Shown: piece after piece, positions 26,408 through 39,445 of the stretch
How positions within the stretch are numbered: position 1 is the first letter of the stretch
Layout: each line of letters starts with the position of its first letter
Source: Deinococcus sp. Leaf326
GTDB lineage: Bacteria; Deinococcota; Deinococci; Deinococcales; Deinococcaceae
DNA: 64,000 nt
Assembly: GCF_001424185.1 (NCBI RefSeq)
Contig: NZ_LMOM01000043.1
Location: 194,001-258,000, forward strand
Direction of reading: 5' to 3'
Translations under genes and position numbers: made by a program
The notes under the pieces: model-generated
The model's database searches: none
Seen by the model: the letters and a program-made list of their open reading frames with translations, nothing else
Told to the model about the DNA's origin: nothing

Positions 26408-26484
26408 TCGGGGTCTCCAATGTCGTCTCTCGGACGAACTTACCGGCTGCGCGCGCGCAGGGGCCGGGGCGTCTCTCGGGACGC
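26352..26484 (-). promoter_or_regulatory. Structured leader of the purine operon
   Basis: Reading the minus strand, two small stem-loops come first, GCGTC/GACGC (26469-26484) and TCGTC/GACGA (26423-26437), both with a CGAGA loop. A terminator-like stem CGCCCC/GGGGCG (arms 26375-26380 and 26357-26362) followed by CTTTT (26352-26356) lies inside the leader ORF. I do not recognise a ZTP, PRPP or purine riboswitch core. Confidence 0.35.
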
Positions 26485-26578
26485 GACTGGAAAAGAAAAA
26501 GTGCAGCTCCAGCTCGGGGCCTGGCTGCCTGCCGGTAACTTAACATTTCCCGAATCCGGCCGTATAGGGACGTTCACC

Positions 26579-27430
26579 TCACTCGGACGGCGCGGCGTAG
26601 ACAAAGCCCGCGCAGACGAAACGTGGCCGCCCGGCGAGGTCGTCCCGCACCTCGGCCTGCCAGCCCCCGGCGCGCAGCTCGGCTGCCAGCGTGGGGGCGT
26701 TGCGCGGGTCGAGCTCCAGCAGCAGCGCGCCGCCGGGGGCCAGGGCCGGCCCGGCGTCCCGTACCAGCGGCCGGGCCACGTCCAGGCCGTCGGGGCCCGC
26801 GTACAGCGCCAGATCGGGGTCGTGCCGGACCTCGGGGTCCGCCCCTGGGCGGTCGCCCTCTGGCAAATAGGGCGGGTTGCTCACGATCAGGTCGAACGGG
26901 CCGCGCAGCCCCGCCAGCAGGCTCCCGGCCACGAAGGTCACGTGCAGGCCGTTCAGGGCCGCGTTCTCGCGCGCCAGGGCCAGGGCGTCCAGGCTGAGGT
27001 CGGTGGCCCACACCGCTGCGTCGGGCCGGGCGGCCTTCAGGCCCAGCGCGAGGGCGCCCGTGCCGGTGCCGATATCCAGCAGGCGGGGGGCAGGCACGCC
27101 GCGCACTTCCTCCAGCGCGAGGTGCAGCAGCCACTCTGTCTCGGGGCGGGGCACGAGCGCACGGGCGTCGCTACCCAGCCGCACGCCGCCCCATTCGATT
27201 TCGCCCAGCAGATGTTGCAGCGGCACGCGCCGCGCCCGCCGTTCGGTCAATGCCCCCACCCGTGCAGCGTCTTCCGGGCGCATCTCCTCGTGGGCGCGCA
27301 GCAGCAGGGCCGTACTGTTCAGGCCCAGGGCGTGCAGCAGCAGCGCGCGGGCGTCCACCTCGGGAGAGGGAACACCCGCCGCGCGCAGGGTCTCGGTGCT
27401 CGTCAGGAGCAGCTGTCGCAGGGTCGGCAT
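26579..27430 (-). CDS. prmC: Peptide chain release factor N5-glutamine methyltransferase
   Basis: PrmC methylates the GGQ glutamine of release factors. The catalytic NPPY motif is at VSNPPYL, and the SAM site [15 protein letters not shown] precedes it. The N-terminal helical domain has the typical [16 protein letters not shown] segment. 283 residues from ATG 27430; the ten codons before that in the open frame were left out as unlike the family. It is 42 nt downstream of the jag-like gene on the same strand. Confidence 0.94.
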   Translation of the reverse strand: MPTLRQLLLTSTETLRAAGVPSPEVDARALLLHALGLNSTALLLRAHEEMRPEDAARVGALTERRARRVPLQHLLGEIEWGGVRLGSDARALVPRPETEWLLHLALEEVRGVPAPRLLDIGTGTGALALGLKAARPDAAVWATDLSLDALALARENAALNGLHVTFVAGSLLAGLRGPFDLIVSNPPYLPEGDRPGADPEVRHDPDLALYAGPDGLDVARPLVRDAGPALAPGGALLLELDPRNAPTLAAELRAGGWQAEVRDDLAGRPRFVCAGFVYAAPSE

Positions 27431-27472
27431 AGCTGGAAGGGGCGGGGCTCCTCGCCCCACCGGGAATCCCTG

Positions 27473-28057
<585 letters not shown>

Positions 28058-28124
28058 ACCCCTCACTGTAGCGCGGCGGCACTCACAAAAAACTGGCGGT
28101 TGCCGCGCAGGCCGGACCTCGGCG

Positions 28125-28628
28125 CTAGGTCCCGGCCGTGCCCGCGCGCGCCGCCTGGGCGAAGGCCCGCGCGCTGCGCTCCAACATCTCGTACATGTCC
28201 TCGAAGCCGCGCGCGCCGCCGTAGTAGGGGTCGGGCACGTCCTCGCCCCGGCCCTGGGGGTCGAAGTCGCGCATGAGCAGGATGCGGGCCTGGGCGCCGG
28301 GGGGGGCCAGGCGCCGGGCGTCCTCGGCGTTGTTCGCGTCCATCGCCAGGATCACGTCCTGCCCGGAAAAGTCGGCGGGCCCGAGCTGCCGTGCCCGGCC
28401 GCCCAGCTCCAGGCCGTGCGCCGCCGCGACCGTCTGCGAGCGCGGATCGGCGGGCCGCCCCACGTGCCAGTCGCCGGTGCCCGCGCTGACCACCGTGGCC
28501 TCCACCCCCGCCGCCGCGAGTTCCCGGCGCAGCAGCGCCTCGGCGACCGGCGAGCGGCAGATGTTGCCCAGACACAGCGCCATGACCCGCAGGGGCCGCG
28601 CCGACAGACCGGAAGAAACGTCGTTCAT
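28125..28628 (-). CDS. Low-molecular-weight protein tyrosine phosphatase
   Basis: The active-site loop CX5R(S) is CLGNICRS at residues about 19-26 and the general acid is the Asp of VPDPYYGG near 130, so the enzyme should be active. 167 residues is normal. Substrates may be phosphotyrosine on proteins or phosphoarginine; this cannot be told. It lies between the jag-like gene and the cyclophilin terminator on the minus strand. Confidence 0.93.
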   Translation of the reverse strand: MNDVSSGLSARPLRVMALCLGNICRSPVAEALLRRELAAAGVEATVVSAGTGDWHVGRPADPRSQTVAAAHGLELGGRARQLGPADFSGQDVILAMDANNAEDARRLAPPGAQARILLMRDFDPQGRGEDVPDPYYGGARGFEDMYEMLERSARAFAQAARAGTAGT

Positions 28629-28671
28629 GCCCGGAATTGTGCCGCACCTGGGCCAGATGTGGATGGGCCAG

Positions 28672-28698
28672 AAAAAAGAAGCCGCCCCGCAGGGCGAC
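28672..28698 (-). terminator. Terminator of the cyclophilin gene
   Basis: On the minus strand GTCGCCC-TGCG-GGGCGGC (28698-28681) forms a 7-bp stem followed by TTCTTTTTT. It lies 20 nt after the peptidyl-prolyl isomerase stop codon. Confidence 0.85.
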
Positions 28699-28718
28699 TC
28701 CTGGGGTACGGCCTGGCG

Positions 28719-29291
<573 letters not shown>

Positions 29292-29407
29292 GGGGGGCAT
29301 TGTACCCGCTGCGCTCTCATGTGCGCCGGGCGGCAGGCGCGCACGCTCAAGGTTGCCTCAAGACCCGGCCCGGCCAGCGGGGCGCGGCCGGGCGGATGCT
29401 GAGCCGC

Positions 29408-30355
<948 letters not shown>

Positions 30356-30647
30356 GTTGGAAGGCGGTCTATTCCTATTTGCCCGCCCCCAGCCCCCCTC
30401 CTCCCGGGAGGGGGAAGCCTTTCGCTGCGCTCGGCAAGAGTCATCCCGGATGTTGGTGGAGTCGCTCTGCTTCACAGCGTGACAGCGCAGGTCGGGGCCA
30501 GACCCGCCGGGTCAGAATGGCCCGCGCGCTGCGCACACGTGGGCCTTCATGGGAAGTGAGGCTGTGGGTCGGCCCCCCCGCTGAGATTCTTGGGGCTTCG
30601 GCGTGGGGTGAGTAGAGTGGGGCGGACACGCGACCTCACCCCTCCCC
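30356..30647. other. Intergenic region without a recognised gene
   Basis: These 292 bp separate the aldo/keto reductase from a converging aminopeptidase gene. They contain a GC-rich palindrome CTCCTCCCGGGAGG near 30399-30412 and several short C and G runs but no believable coding frame, tRNA or T-tract terminator. The palindromic part looks like an interspersed repeat fragment, which I cannot confirm from one window. Confidence 0.4.
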
Positions 30648-31883
30648 TTACACCACCCATTCTCCGTTCCGCATCAGGGGCTCTCGGGCGCCGTCCTTCG
30701 TCACGCCGTCCACGTCAGTGCCGGGGGTGCCGATCATCCAGTCCACGTGAATTAGGCTGTCGTTGCCGCCGGCGGCGCGCAGGGCCGCTTCGTCGCTGCC
30801 GCCCCGCACGTTGGTCGGGTAGCAGCGGCCCAGGGCAATGTGCGAGGCGGCGTTCTCATCGAACAGCGTGTTTAGGAACAGCGTCCCCGTGCGCGCCACC
30901 GGAGCCGAGGCGGGCACGAGGGCGATCTCGCCCAGGTGTGCGGCGCCCTCGTCGGTGCCGATGAGCTGTCTCAGGGTCTCCTCGCCGCGCTTGGCGGTGA
31001 CTTCTACGGCCCGGCCCCCCTCGAAGCGCACGCGGATGCCTTCGATGAGCTGCCCGCGCGCACTCAGGGGCTTGCTGGCGGCGGCCCAGCCGTCCACGCG
31101 CTCGCGGTGCGGGGCAGTGAAGACCTCGTCGGTGGGCAGGTTGGGCACGGCGCGGATGCCGTTTTTGGCTGTTTCCGCGCCGCCCTGCCAGATGTGGTTC
31201 TCGGCGAGCCCCACCGTCAGGTCAGTGCCCAGTTCGGACTTCAGGTGCACCGCGGCGTACTGCTTCCCGGTCAGTAGGCGGGTCAGGCGCTCCAGCCCCG
31301 CCAGGTGCTTGTCCCAGGCGGCGACCGGATCGGGCTGGTCGGCGCGGGTCACGGCGAAGATGTCGTCCCAGAGCCGCGCCACGCCGTCGTCCTGACTCAG
31401 CTCCGGGTACACGCGGGTCGCCCAGGCGGGGGTGCTCATGGCGGCCACGCACCAGTTCACCGCGAAGCCGCTCACTGCTGCCGCCACCTCGCGCCCGGCC
31501 TGGGCCAGCAGCTTGCTGCGCGTGGCGATGCGCGCCGGGTCCACGCCGGCCAGCAGCGCCGGGTCGTCGCCCACGACGCGCAGGCGGGCGTAACCGTCGT
31601 CCAGCATCTTCTGGGCTTCCAGAGTGGCCCACCCTGGCACGTAGGCCACCGCATCGTCGCCGCCGTCTTCGTACAGCGCCAGGCCTAGGTGATCGTCCAC
31701 GTACTGCACGCGCACGTCGAGCGCCCCGGCGCAGTAGGCGGCGCGGGCGATCAGTCGGGCCAGTGGGGCGGCCTCCAGCGGCGCGGCGACGAACAGTTTG
31801 CCGCCGCTGGGCAGGTTGACCCCGGTGCGCACGAGCAGTTCGGCGTAGCGCTCCAGCCGGGTCTGGAATTCGGAGGTGGTCAT
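30648..31883 (-). CDS. M29 family aminopeptidase
   Basis: The protein resembles thermophilic aminopeptidases AmpS/Amp[21 protein letters not shown] at the start, [15 protein letters not shown] in the middle with metal-binding Glu and His, and [10 protein letters not shown] near the end carrying the conserved HxD. 411 residues. The family is a two-metal exopeptidase with broad specificity. TAAAGT lies 7 nt before ATG 31883, a leaderless start that excludes the longer frame. Confidence 0.93.
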   Translation of the reverse strand: MTTSEFQTRLERYAELLVRTGVNLPSGGKLFVAAPLEAAPLARLIARAAYCAGALDVRVQYVDDHLGLALYEDGGDDAVAYVPGWATLEAQKMLDDGYARLRVVGDDPALLAGVDPARIATRSKLLAQAGREVAAAVSGFAVNWCVAAMSTPAWATRVYPELSQDDGVARLWDDIFAVTRADQPDPVAAWDKHLAGLERLTRLLTGKQYAAVHLKSELGTDLTVGLAENHIWQGGAETAKNGIRAVPNLPTDEVFTAPHRERVDGWAAASKPLSARGQLIEGIRVRFEGGRAVEVTAKRGEETLRQLIGTDEGAAHLGEIALVPASAPVARTGTLFLNTLFDENAASHIALGRCYPTNVRGGSDEAALRAAGGNDSLIHVDWMIGTPGTDVDGVTKDGAREPLMRNGEWVV

Positions 31884-31950
31884 GGGTTCCACTTTAGGGC
31901 GGTCTCCGCCGGGCTGTCCGGCATCGCGGGGCGGCCGGGACCCGTGCCGC

Positions 31951-32433
31951 CTACCAGCCCTCGATCTGCCGCCCGGCCTCGAACGCGGCCGCGCCGACCG
32001 CCACGCTGAGGTTCAGGCTGCGGCCGTGCCCGGGCTGCGGCAGTTTCAGCTTGGGGAGGGCGTCGCGCAGCCACGCGGGCAGGCCGCGTGACTCGGGCCC
32101 GAACAGCAGGTAGTCGCCCCGCCGGAAGCCCGCGCGGGTGTGCAGATCGGTCGCGTGGGTGGAGAAGGCGAAGACGCGCGCCCCGGCCCCCAGCGTGCCC
32201 TGAAAAGCCGTCCAGCTTGCGTGCTCGTGAAGCGTCACGCCCTCCAGATAATCCATCACCGCCCGCCGGAACTCGCGGTCGTGCAGGTGGAACCCGAAGG
32301 GCCGGATGAGGTGCAGCTCGGCCCCCAGCACGGCGCAGGTGCGCGCCACGTTGCCGACGTTGCCCGCCTTTTCCGGCTCGAACAGGACGACGTGCAGCAG
32401 CGGCGTGGGAACCGGTGTCGCGCCGTCAGGCAT
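31951..32433 (-). CDS. trmL: tRNA (cytidine(34)-2'-O)-methyltransferase TrmL
   Basis: TrmL methylates the wobble base of some leucine tRNAs. The 160-residue SPOUT domain contains [27 protein letters not shown], the [12 protein letters not shown] loop and SLNLSVAVG at the knot. It overlaps ispF by 8 nt on the same strand, so the pair is cotranscribed from the ispF promoter. Confidence 0.92.
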   Translation of the reverse strand: MPDGATPVPTPLLHVVLFEPEKAGNVGNVARTCAVLGAELHLIRPFGFHLHDREFRRAVMDYLEGVTLHEHASWTAFQGTLGAGARVFAFSTHATDLHTRAGFRRGDYLLFGPESRGLPAWLRDALPKLKLPQPGHGRSLNLSVAVGAAAFEAGRQIEGW

Positions 32434-32974
32434 CCGCGCGCTCCGGTTCCGGCTGGCCCAGCAGCACCGTGACCCGCGTCTGCACGTGGTCGGGGGCCAG
32501 CCCCTCGGAAGTCTTGAAGCTCACCCCCACCTCGGACTCGGGAAGGGCCAGCAATCCGGCGACCGACCGCGCGATCTCGGCGCGCAGCGGCCCCAGCTTG
32601 GGCCGGTCCAGCGTCACGACCAGGGCCACGTTCACGGGCGCGTAGCCGCGGCTACGCGTCAGTTCTAGGGCCCGCGCCAGGATCACGCGCGAGTCCATGC
32701 CCTGCCACTCGGCGGCCGTGTCGGGAAAATACTGCCCGATGTCGCCCAGCGCGAGCCCCGAGAGCAGGGCGTCGGCGAGCGCGTGCAGCACGGCGTCGCC
32801 GTCCGAGTGCGCCACCGCGCCCCGTTCCGACGGCACGTGCACGCCGCCCAGGACCAGGGAGCGGCCCCCATCTTCCGGCCGGGCCAGGCGGTGGGCGTCC
32901 TCGCCGTACCCGATCCGGTAGGCGAGCGGGGCGCGGCTGGGCAGGGCGCGGTCGGGCAGCGGGGCAGCGGTCAT
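32426..32974 (-). CDS. ispF: 2-C-methyl-D-erythritol 2,4-cyclodiphosphate synthase
   Basis: IspF closes the cyclodiphosphate ring in the MEP isoprenoid pathway, which feeds the carotenoids made by the cluster at 10-19 kb. The zinc ligands are in GYGEDAHRL (DxH) and the [17 protein letters not shown] block; FKTSEGL, the CDP-binding turn, is near 152. It has 182 residues, including an N-terminal extension of about 20. TATCCT lies 7 nt before the ATG, so it is leaderless. Confidence 0.96.
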   Translation of the reverse strand: MTAAPLPDRALPSRAPLAYRIGYGEDAHRLARPEDGGRSLVLGGVHVPSERGAVAHSDGDAVLHALADALLSGLALGDIGQYFPDTAAEWQGMDSRVILARALELTRSRGYAPVNVALVVTLDRPKLGPLRAEIARSVAGLLALPESEVGVSFKTSEGLAPDHVQTRVTVLLGQPEPERADA

Positions 32975-33018
32975 GGGGGGCAGGATAACGGGGCCTGCCC
33001 GCGTGACCGCTGTACTCC

Positions 33019-34080
<1,062 letters not shown>

Positions 34081-34114
34081 GGGCCGGAGTGTAGCGCCCG
34101 CCTACACTGTCGCC
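34081..34114. promoter_or_regulatory. Back-to-back leaderless promoters of the M42 peptidase and apaG
   Basis: Only 34 bp separate the two start codons. They hold a perfect inverted repeat AGTGTAG (34088-34094) and CTACACT (34102-34108). Each arm contains a -10 TACACT: 7 nt from the peptidase ATG on minus, 6 nt from the apaG ATG on plus. Any -35 boxes would fall in the opposing start-codon regions. Confidence 0.7.
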
Positions 34115-34504
34115 ATGACCCCCTCACCCGTGCCCGACCCTGAGATCGACGTCCAGGTGGACGTGCGCCATCTCCCTGACCACAGCACGGCGCAGCGGCA
34201 GGTGTTCGGGTACGTCATCACCCTGCACAACCGGGGCGGCGACACCTGGCAACTCGTCGCGCGCCACTGGGACATCCAGGACGCGCGCGGCCACACGATC
34301 ACCGTAGACGGCGAGGGCGTGGTCGGCGAGCAGCCCATCCTCGCGCCCGGCGCCCGCTACACCTACAACTCCTTCGTGACGCTGGACACCGCGCCCGGCG
34401 TCATGGCGGGGCATTACGTCATGCGCGACGCCTGGGGCCAGAGCGCCCAGGTGCCCGTCCTTCCCTTCCGGCTGGATACGGGAAGCGAACGGGTCCTGAA
34501 CTGA
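34115..34504 (+). CDS. apaG: ApaG family protein
   Basis: ApaG is a small fibronectin-III-like beta protein. The 129 residues match: FGYVITLHNRGGDTWQLVAR, HWDIQDARGHTITVDGEGVV, GEQPILAPGARYTYNS and GVMAGHYVM. Its exact role is unsettled; it has been linked to divalent-cation resistance and pyrophosphate binding. TACACT 6 nt before ATG 34115 sets the start. Confidence 0.94.
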   Translation: MTPSPVPDPEIDVQVDVRHLPDHSTAQRQVFGYVITLHNRGGDTWQLVARHWDIQDARGHTITVDGEGVVGEQPILAPGARYTYNSFVTLDTAPGVMAGHYVMRDAWGQSAQVPVLPFRLDTGSERVLN

Positions 34505-34553
34505 GGGACGGGGGCGGCGGGAGCATACGGGCCGGCGTCCGCTGCCCTGCCCC

Positions 34554-35522
34554 TCAAGGCAACCGCAGCACCCGCACGTTGCCGCTCGCTGCGCTCAGGA
34601 AATTGAGCCGGCCGCCGTCGGGGCTCACGTTCCAGTCGCTCTGGCGCACCTGATCGCCCAGGTCGCCCAGGGTGGTCCAGGCTGCGCTGCCCACGCTGTA
34701 CTGCCTCAGCACGTGCGGCCCGCTGCCACCGAGCGGGATAAGCAGCATCCGGTCCGCGTCGCGCCAGCGGTACGATCCGAACACGTTCAGTTCGCGCGCT
34801 GCGCCTCCCGCCGTGTCCTGAAGCCACAGGCCGTTGCGCGCCGCGGAGTCGAAGGCGACCGTGTACGCGACCCGCCGACCGTCGGGGCTCAGGGCGACCG
34901 CGCGGAAGCCCAGGGCGGTGCGCAGCGTCTTTTTCGCGCCGGTCAGGACGTTCAGGGTGAACAGGTCGCGGTCGCGGTCGCCGGGCGCCAGCTTGCCGCT
35001 CAGGAGCAGCGTATCCTCGCCGATCCACCCCGAGACGCCGCCGCCGTACAGTGTCGCCACGGCGCGCGGCGCTCCGAAGGCGTTGGCGACGTAGACCCGT
35101 GTGGCCCGGCGGTCGTAGTTGCCGCCCGTATCACTGCGTGCATAGGCCAGCCGCGTCTCGCTGCGCGTCCAGGCCACGTCGCTTCCGTAGGTGGGCAGGG
35201 TGAAGCGCCGGCCGTCGGCCAGCCGCTCCAGGGTGGTTGCCTCGCCGTTGCCGGGGCGCACGGCCCACAGCAGCCGGGGCGAGAAGAAGGCCACCGAGGA
35301 GAAGCGCCGCGTGACCTCGCCGCCCCCGGCCGGCACCTCGTAGATGCCGGTCGCGGCGCGCGCCGGGGGGCCGTCCAGAAACAGCAGCGAGCGCGAATCC
35401 GGCGCCCAGACCGTGCCGGGGCAGCACGTCCCGCTCAGGACGGCCTGCGAGGGCAGCGTGGCGGCGGGGGCCAGGGTGCTCAGTGCCAGCGCCGCCAGCG
35501 CCAAGGAACGGGCGCGCCTCAC
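34554..35522 (-). CDS. Secreted TolB-like beta-propeller protein
   Basis: A signal peptide (MRRARSLALAALALSTLAPAAT) precedes repeated WD40/TolB-type blades: TVWAPDSRSLLFLDG, DVAWTRSETRLAYARS, AVALSPDGRRVAYTV and WNVSPDGGRLNFLS. At 322 residues it could form a five- or six-bladed propeller. Such proteins are usually protein-binding scaffolds in the periplasm. The GTG start overlaps the stop of the M23 peptidase gene by 4 nt, so both may act together at the cell wall. Confidence 0.8.
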   Translation of the reverse strand: MRRARSLALAALALSTLAPAATLPSQAVLSGTCCPGTVWAPDSRSLLFLDGPPARAATGIYEVPAGGGEVTRRFSSVAFFSPRLLWAVRPGNGEATTLERLADGRRFTLPTYGSDVAWTRSETRLAYARSDTGGNYDRRATRVYVANAFGAPRAVATLYGGGVSGWIGEDTLLLSGKLAPGDRDRDLFTLNVLTGAKKTLRTALGFRAVALSPDGRRVAYTVAFDSAARNGLWLQDTAGGAARELNVFGSYRWRDADRMLLIPLGGSGPHVLRQYSVGSAAWTTLGDLGDQVRQSDWNVSPDGGRLNFLSAASGNVRVLRLP

Positions 35523-36262
35523 CGCGCGCCTCCGGGGGCGGGGGGCCAGGGCCGCCGGAACTCGTTGAGGAGCGGGCCGCCGCGCAGCGCGCCCGGCTGG
35601 GTGTCGGGGGTCTGCCAGCGCCGGGGCTGGTCGAGGTCGTACTCGTAGCCGCGCCCGAAGCCCCCGGCCAGGGCGAGCGTGTCCCAGTCGGCGGCGATGT
35701 ACGGCACCGGGTTGAAGAAGCGCTGGTGCGAGCGGTCGCGCAACTCCAGGTGCAGGTGCGGCGCGCTGACGCAGGTGAACTGCGAGTCGCCACTCTCGCC
35801 AATGACCTGTCCGCGCTTGACCTGCTGCCCGACCCGCATCGAGGAGCGCACGCGCAGGTGCCCGTACAGGCTGCTGAGGTTGCCCGCGTGGTCAATCACG
35901 ACGTTGTGCGGCGGGCTACCGTGGGTGCCGTCCACCTCGGCCACCCGGCCGTCGCCGATAGCGCGCACCGGGGTGCCGCAGGGCGCCGAGAAGTCCAGCC
36001 CCGCGTGGATGCCCTGCAGGTTGCCGTAGGTGCTGCGCCGCTGCCGGTACGACCCTGTGGTGTTGCCGTAGCCCTGTCCCAACAACCAGGTGTCGGGCCC
36101 CGGCGCGTCCGCGAAGGGCAGCCCGAACTGCCGGGAAGGCGGCGCGGTGGCCGAGAGGGGGAGCGGCGCGGCGTAGTGGGCCAGCGCGCCGCCCAGGAGC
36201 AGCAGGCCGGCCATTCCCAGGCCCACCCGCCGCCCTCGCCGGAACAGATTCAGCTTGAACAT
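35519..36262 (-). CDS. M23 family metallopeptidase, membrane anchored or secreted
   Basis: The LytM-type catalytic domain has the zinc ligands in GIHAGLDFSAPCGTPV (HxxxD) and APHLHLELRD (HLH). An N-terminal basic stretch and one hydrophobic helix (VGLGMAGLLLLGGALAHYA) serve as anchor or signal. 247 residues. It should cut peptidoglycan cross-bridges. It begins the two-gene operon with the TolB-like gene. Confidence 0.9.
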   Translation of the reverse strand: MFKLNLFRRGRRVGLGMAGLLLLGGALAHYAAPLPLSATAPPSRQFGLPFADAPGPDTWLLGQGYGNTTGSYRQRRSTYGNLQGIHAGLDFSAPCGTPVRAIGDGRVAEVDGTHGSPPHNVVIDHAGNLSSLYGHLRVRSSMRVGQQVKRGQVIGESGDSQFTCVSAPHLHLELRDRSHQRFFNPVPYIAADWDTLALAGGFGRGYEYDLDQPRRWQTPDTQPGALRGGPLLNEFRRPWPPAPGGAR

Positions 36263-36337
36263 GGCGAATGCTCGCGCGGGCGTGGGTGCGGCACGGTAGC
36301 GCAGGGCACCTTCGCGTGCGCCGCCGCGCCCCCCGGC

Positions 36338-36366
36338 TTGACTTCCGCGCCCGTGACCCGTACCTT
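36338..36366 (+). promoter_or_regulatory. Promoter of tRNA-Asp
   Basis: TTGACT (36338-36343), a 17 nt spacer and TACCTT (36361-36366) put the start about 4 nt before the mature tRNA. Confidence 0.6.
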
Positions 36367-36376
36367 GTTCTCCGCT

Positions 36377-36452
<76 letters not shown>

Positions 36453-36457
36453 GCACA

Positions 36458-36484
36458 AAGCGCCCCTCATGGGGGCGCTTTTTT
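36458..36484 (+). terminator. Terminator of tRNA-Asp
   Basis: AAGCGCCCC (36458-36466) pairs with GGGGCGCTT (36472-36480) and a TTTTTT run ends the unit. Confidence 0.9.
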
Positions 36485-36548
36485 CATGTTCCGTGACGAA
36501 CTCGGGGTCCGGCCGCGCCAGATGACACTCTGCGGCCCCCGCCTGTCC

Positions 36549-36580
<32 letters not shown>

Positions 36581-36657
36581 TGAGTGGGCCTTTTGCCCGG
36601 CCCTCTCCGAACCCCGCGCACGGCGAGCCTATCCACATTCTGGGGAGGACGCCACGC

Positions 36658-38568
<1,911 letters not shown>

Positions 38569-38624
38569 GCACTCCGGTGAACTCGCGTCTTGTGCGGTTT
38601 GACGAGCGCGGAGCGAGCTGGAGA

Positions 38625-38664
38625 AAAAAGGGTGCCGGGCGTGAAGTGAGCCGCCCGGCGCCCT
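38625..38664 (-). terminator. Minus-strand terminator with no gene directly ahead of it
   Basis: GGGTGCCGGGCG (38631-38642) pairs with CGCCCGGCGCCC (38653-38664). The six A at 38625-38630 give a T tract only on the minus strand. The plus side lacks one, so it is a poor terminator for speA. The nearest minus-strand gene is the lipoprotein ending at 39119. Confidence 0.65.
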
Positions 38665-38701
38665 TCCGGGTGGTCTACGGGACCCACGGAAGCCGGTGGG
38701 C

Positions 38702-39058
38702 ATGATCCCCGTCGCCCACATCACGACCCGCGCGGCGTGGACGGCGGCGCTGGCGGTCGGGGAGTACACCGCCCCTACTCTGGGAACGCAGGGCTTCATC
38801 CACGCCTCGCGGCCAGATGCGGGGCAGCTTCTCGCGGTCGCCGACTTCCTGTACCGGGGCCAGCCGGACCTCGTGCTTCTGCTCATCGCCTCCGAGCGGC
38901 TTCACTCCGAGCTGCGCTGAGAGGAGTCCGGGCCGGGCAGGGACCTCTTTCCTCATCTCTACGGCCCGGTGAATCTGGACGCGGTGGTCGGGGTCCTGGA
39001 CTTTCCCCCGGAACCGGACGGTACGTTCCGGCTGCCTGGGTTGCTCCGGGGACCATGA
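38702..39058 (+). pseudogene. DUF952 protein gene interrupted by an in-frame TGA
   Basis: The frame codes AHITTRAAWTAALAVGEYTA, then TQGFIHASRPDAG, then GQPDLVLLLIASERLHSELR, and stops at TGA 38918-38920. The same frame continues without a shift through [20 protein letters not shown] and [13 protein letters not shown] to TGA 39056-39058. Both halves are DUF952, and family members usually have Trp at the stop position, so a TGG to TGA change explains it. Intact length would be 118 residues. Read-through or a base-call error cannot be excluded. Confidence 0.8.
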
Positions 39059-39065
39059 ACCCAGG

Positions 39066-39108
39066 ACACAGCGCCCGCACGGGCTGGTGGCCCGTGCGGG
39101 CGCTGTGT
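39066..39108. terminator. Perfect 19-bp hairpin, possible bidirectional terminator
   Basis: Arms 39066-39084 and 39090-39108 are perfect inverted repeats around a 5-nt loop (TGGTG). No T tract follows on either strand. It lies between the DUF952 remnant (plus) and the small lipoprotein gene (minus). Confidence 0.6.
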
Positions 39109-39118
39109 CTGTGGGGCG

Positions 39119-39289
39119 TTACTTGTTGCTTTCGGTCGTGGTCGTCGTGGTCGAGGTGCCGGCGGGCTGCCCCGACGGGTCGAAGGTCTTGGTGGTGGTG
39201 GTCGACGACGATGAGGAGGTATCGCTGCCCTGGTTGCTGCAACCGGCGAGCAGGAGGGCGGCGGCCAGCAGCGGAAGGAGGCGTTTCAT
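39119..39289 (-). CDS. Small Ser/Thr-rich lipoprotein
   Basis: The 56-residue protein is MKRLLPLLAAALLLAGCSNQ with a lipobox LAGC (Cys17), then almost only Ser, Thr, Asp and Lys, including a run of five Ser and one of six Thr. The mature part is about 40 residues and probably disordered or glycosylated. Function unknown. The frame is open far upstream to 40852, but that part is antisense to the methyltransferase gene and not believable. Confidence 0.65.
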   Translation of the reverse strand: MKRLLPLLAAALLLAGCSNQGSDTSSSSSTTTTKTFDPSGQPAGTSTTTTTTESNK

Positions 39290-39445
39290 GCCCCCAGTGT
39301 CGGACAATTGCCGCCGCGCAGATGAGAGGCGTGAGCCGGAAAATCTTGAGGAGTTCGTCAATTCTGCGTCAGTTCCGGGCAGGCCCAAACCGAACTGGCA
39401 CGCCGCAGCCCATACAGGGGGCCGCGCCGCGCTACCCTGTACGTT

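Noticed and set aside
26331..26546. N-terminal extension of purC
   Set aside because: The extra residues are unlike PurC; the ATG at 26330 has GGGAGG at the right distance.
26408..26578. Purine, ZTP or PRPP riboswitch before purC
   Set aside because: None of the core conserved sequences of these classes could be found by eye.
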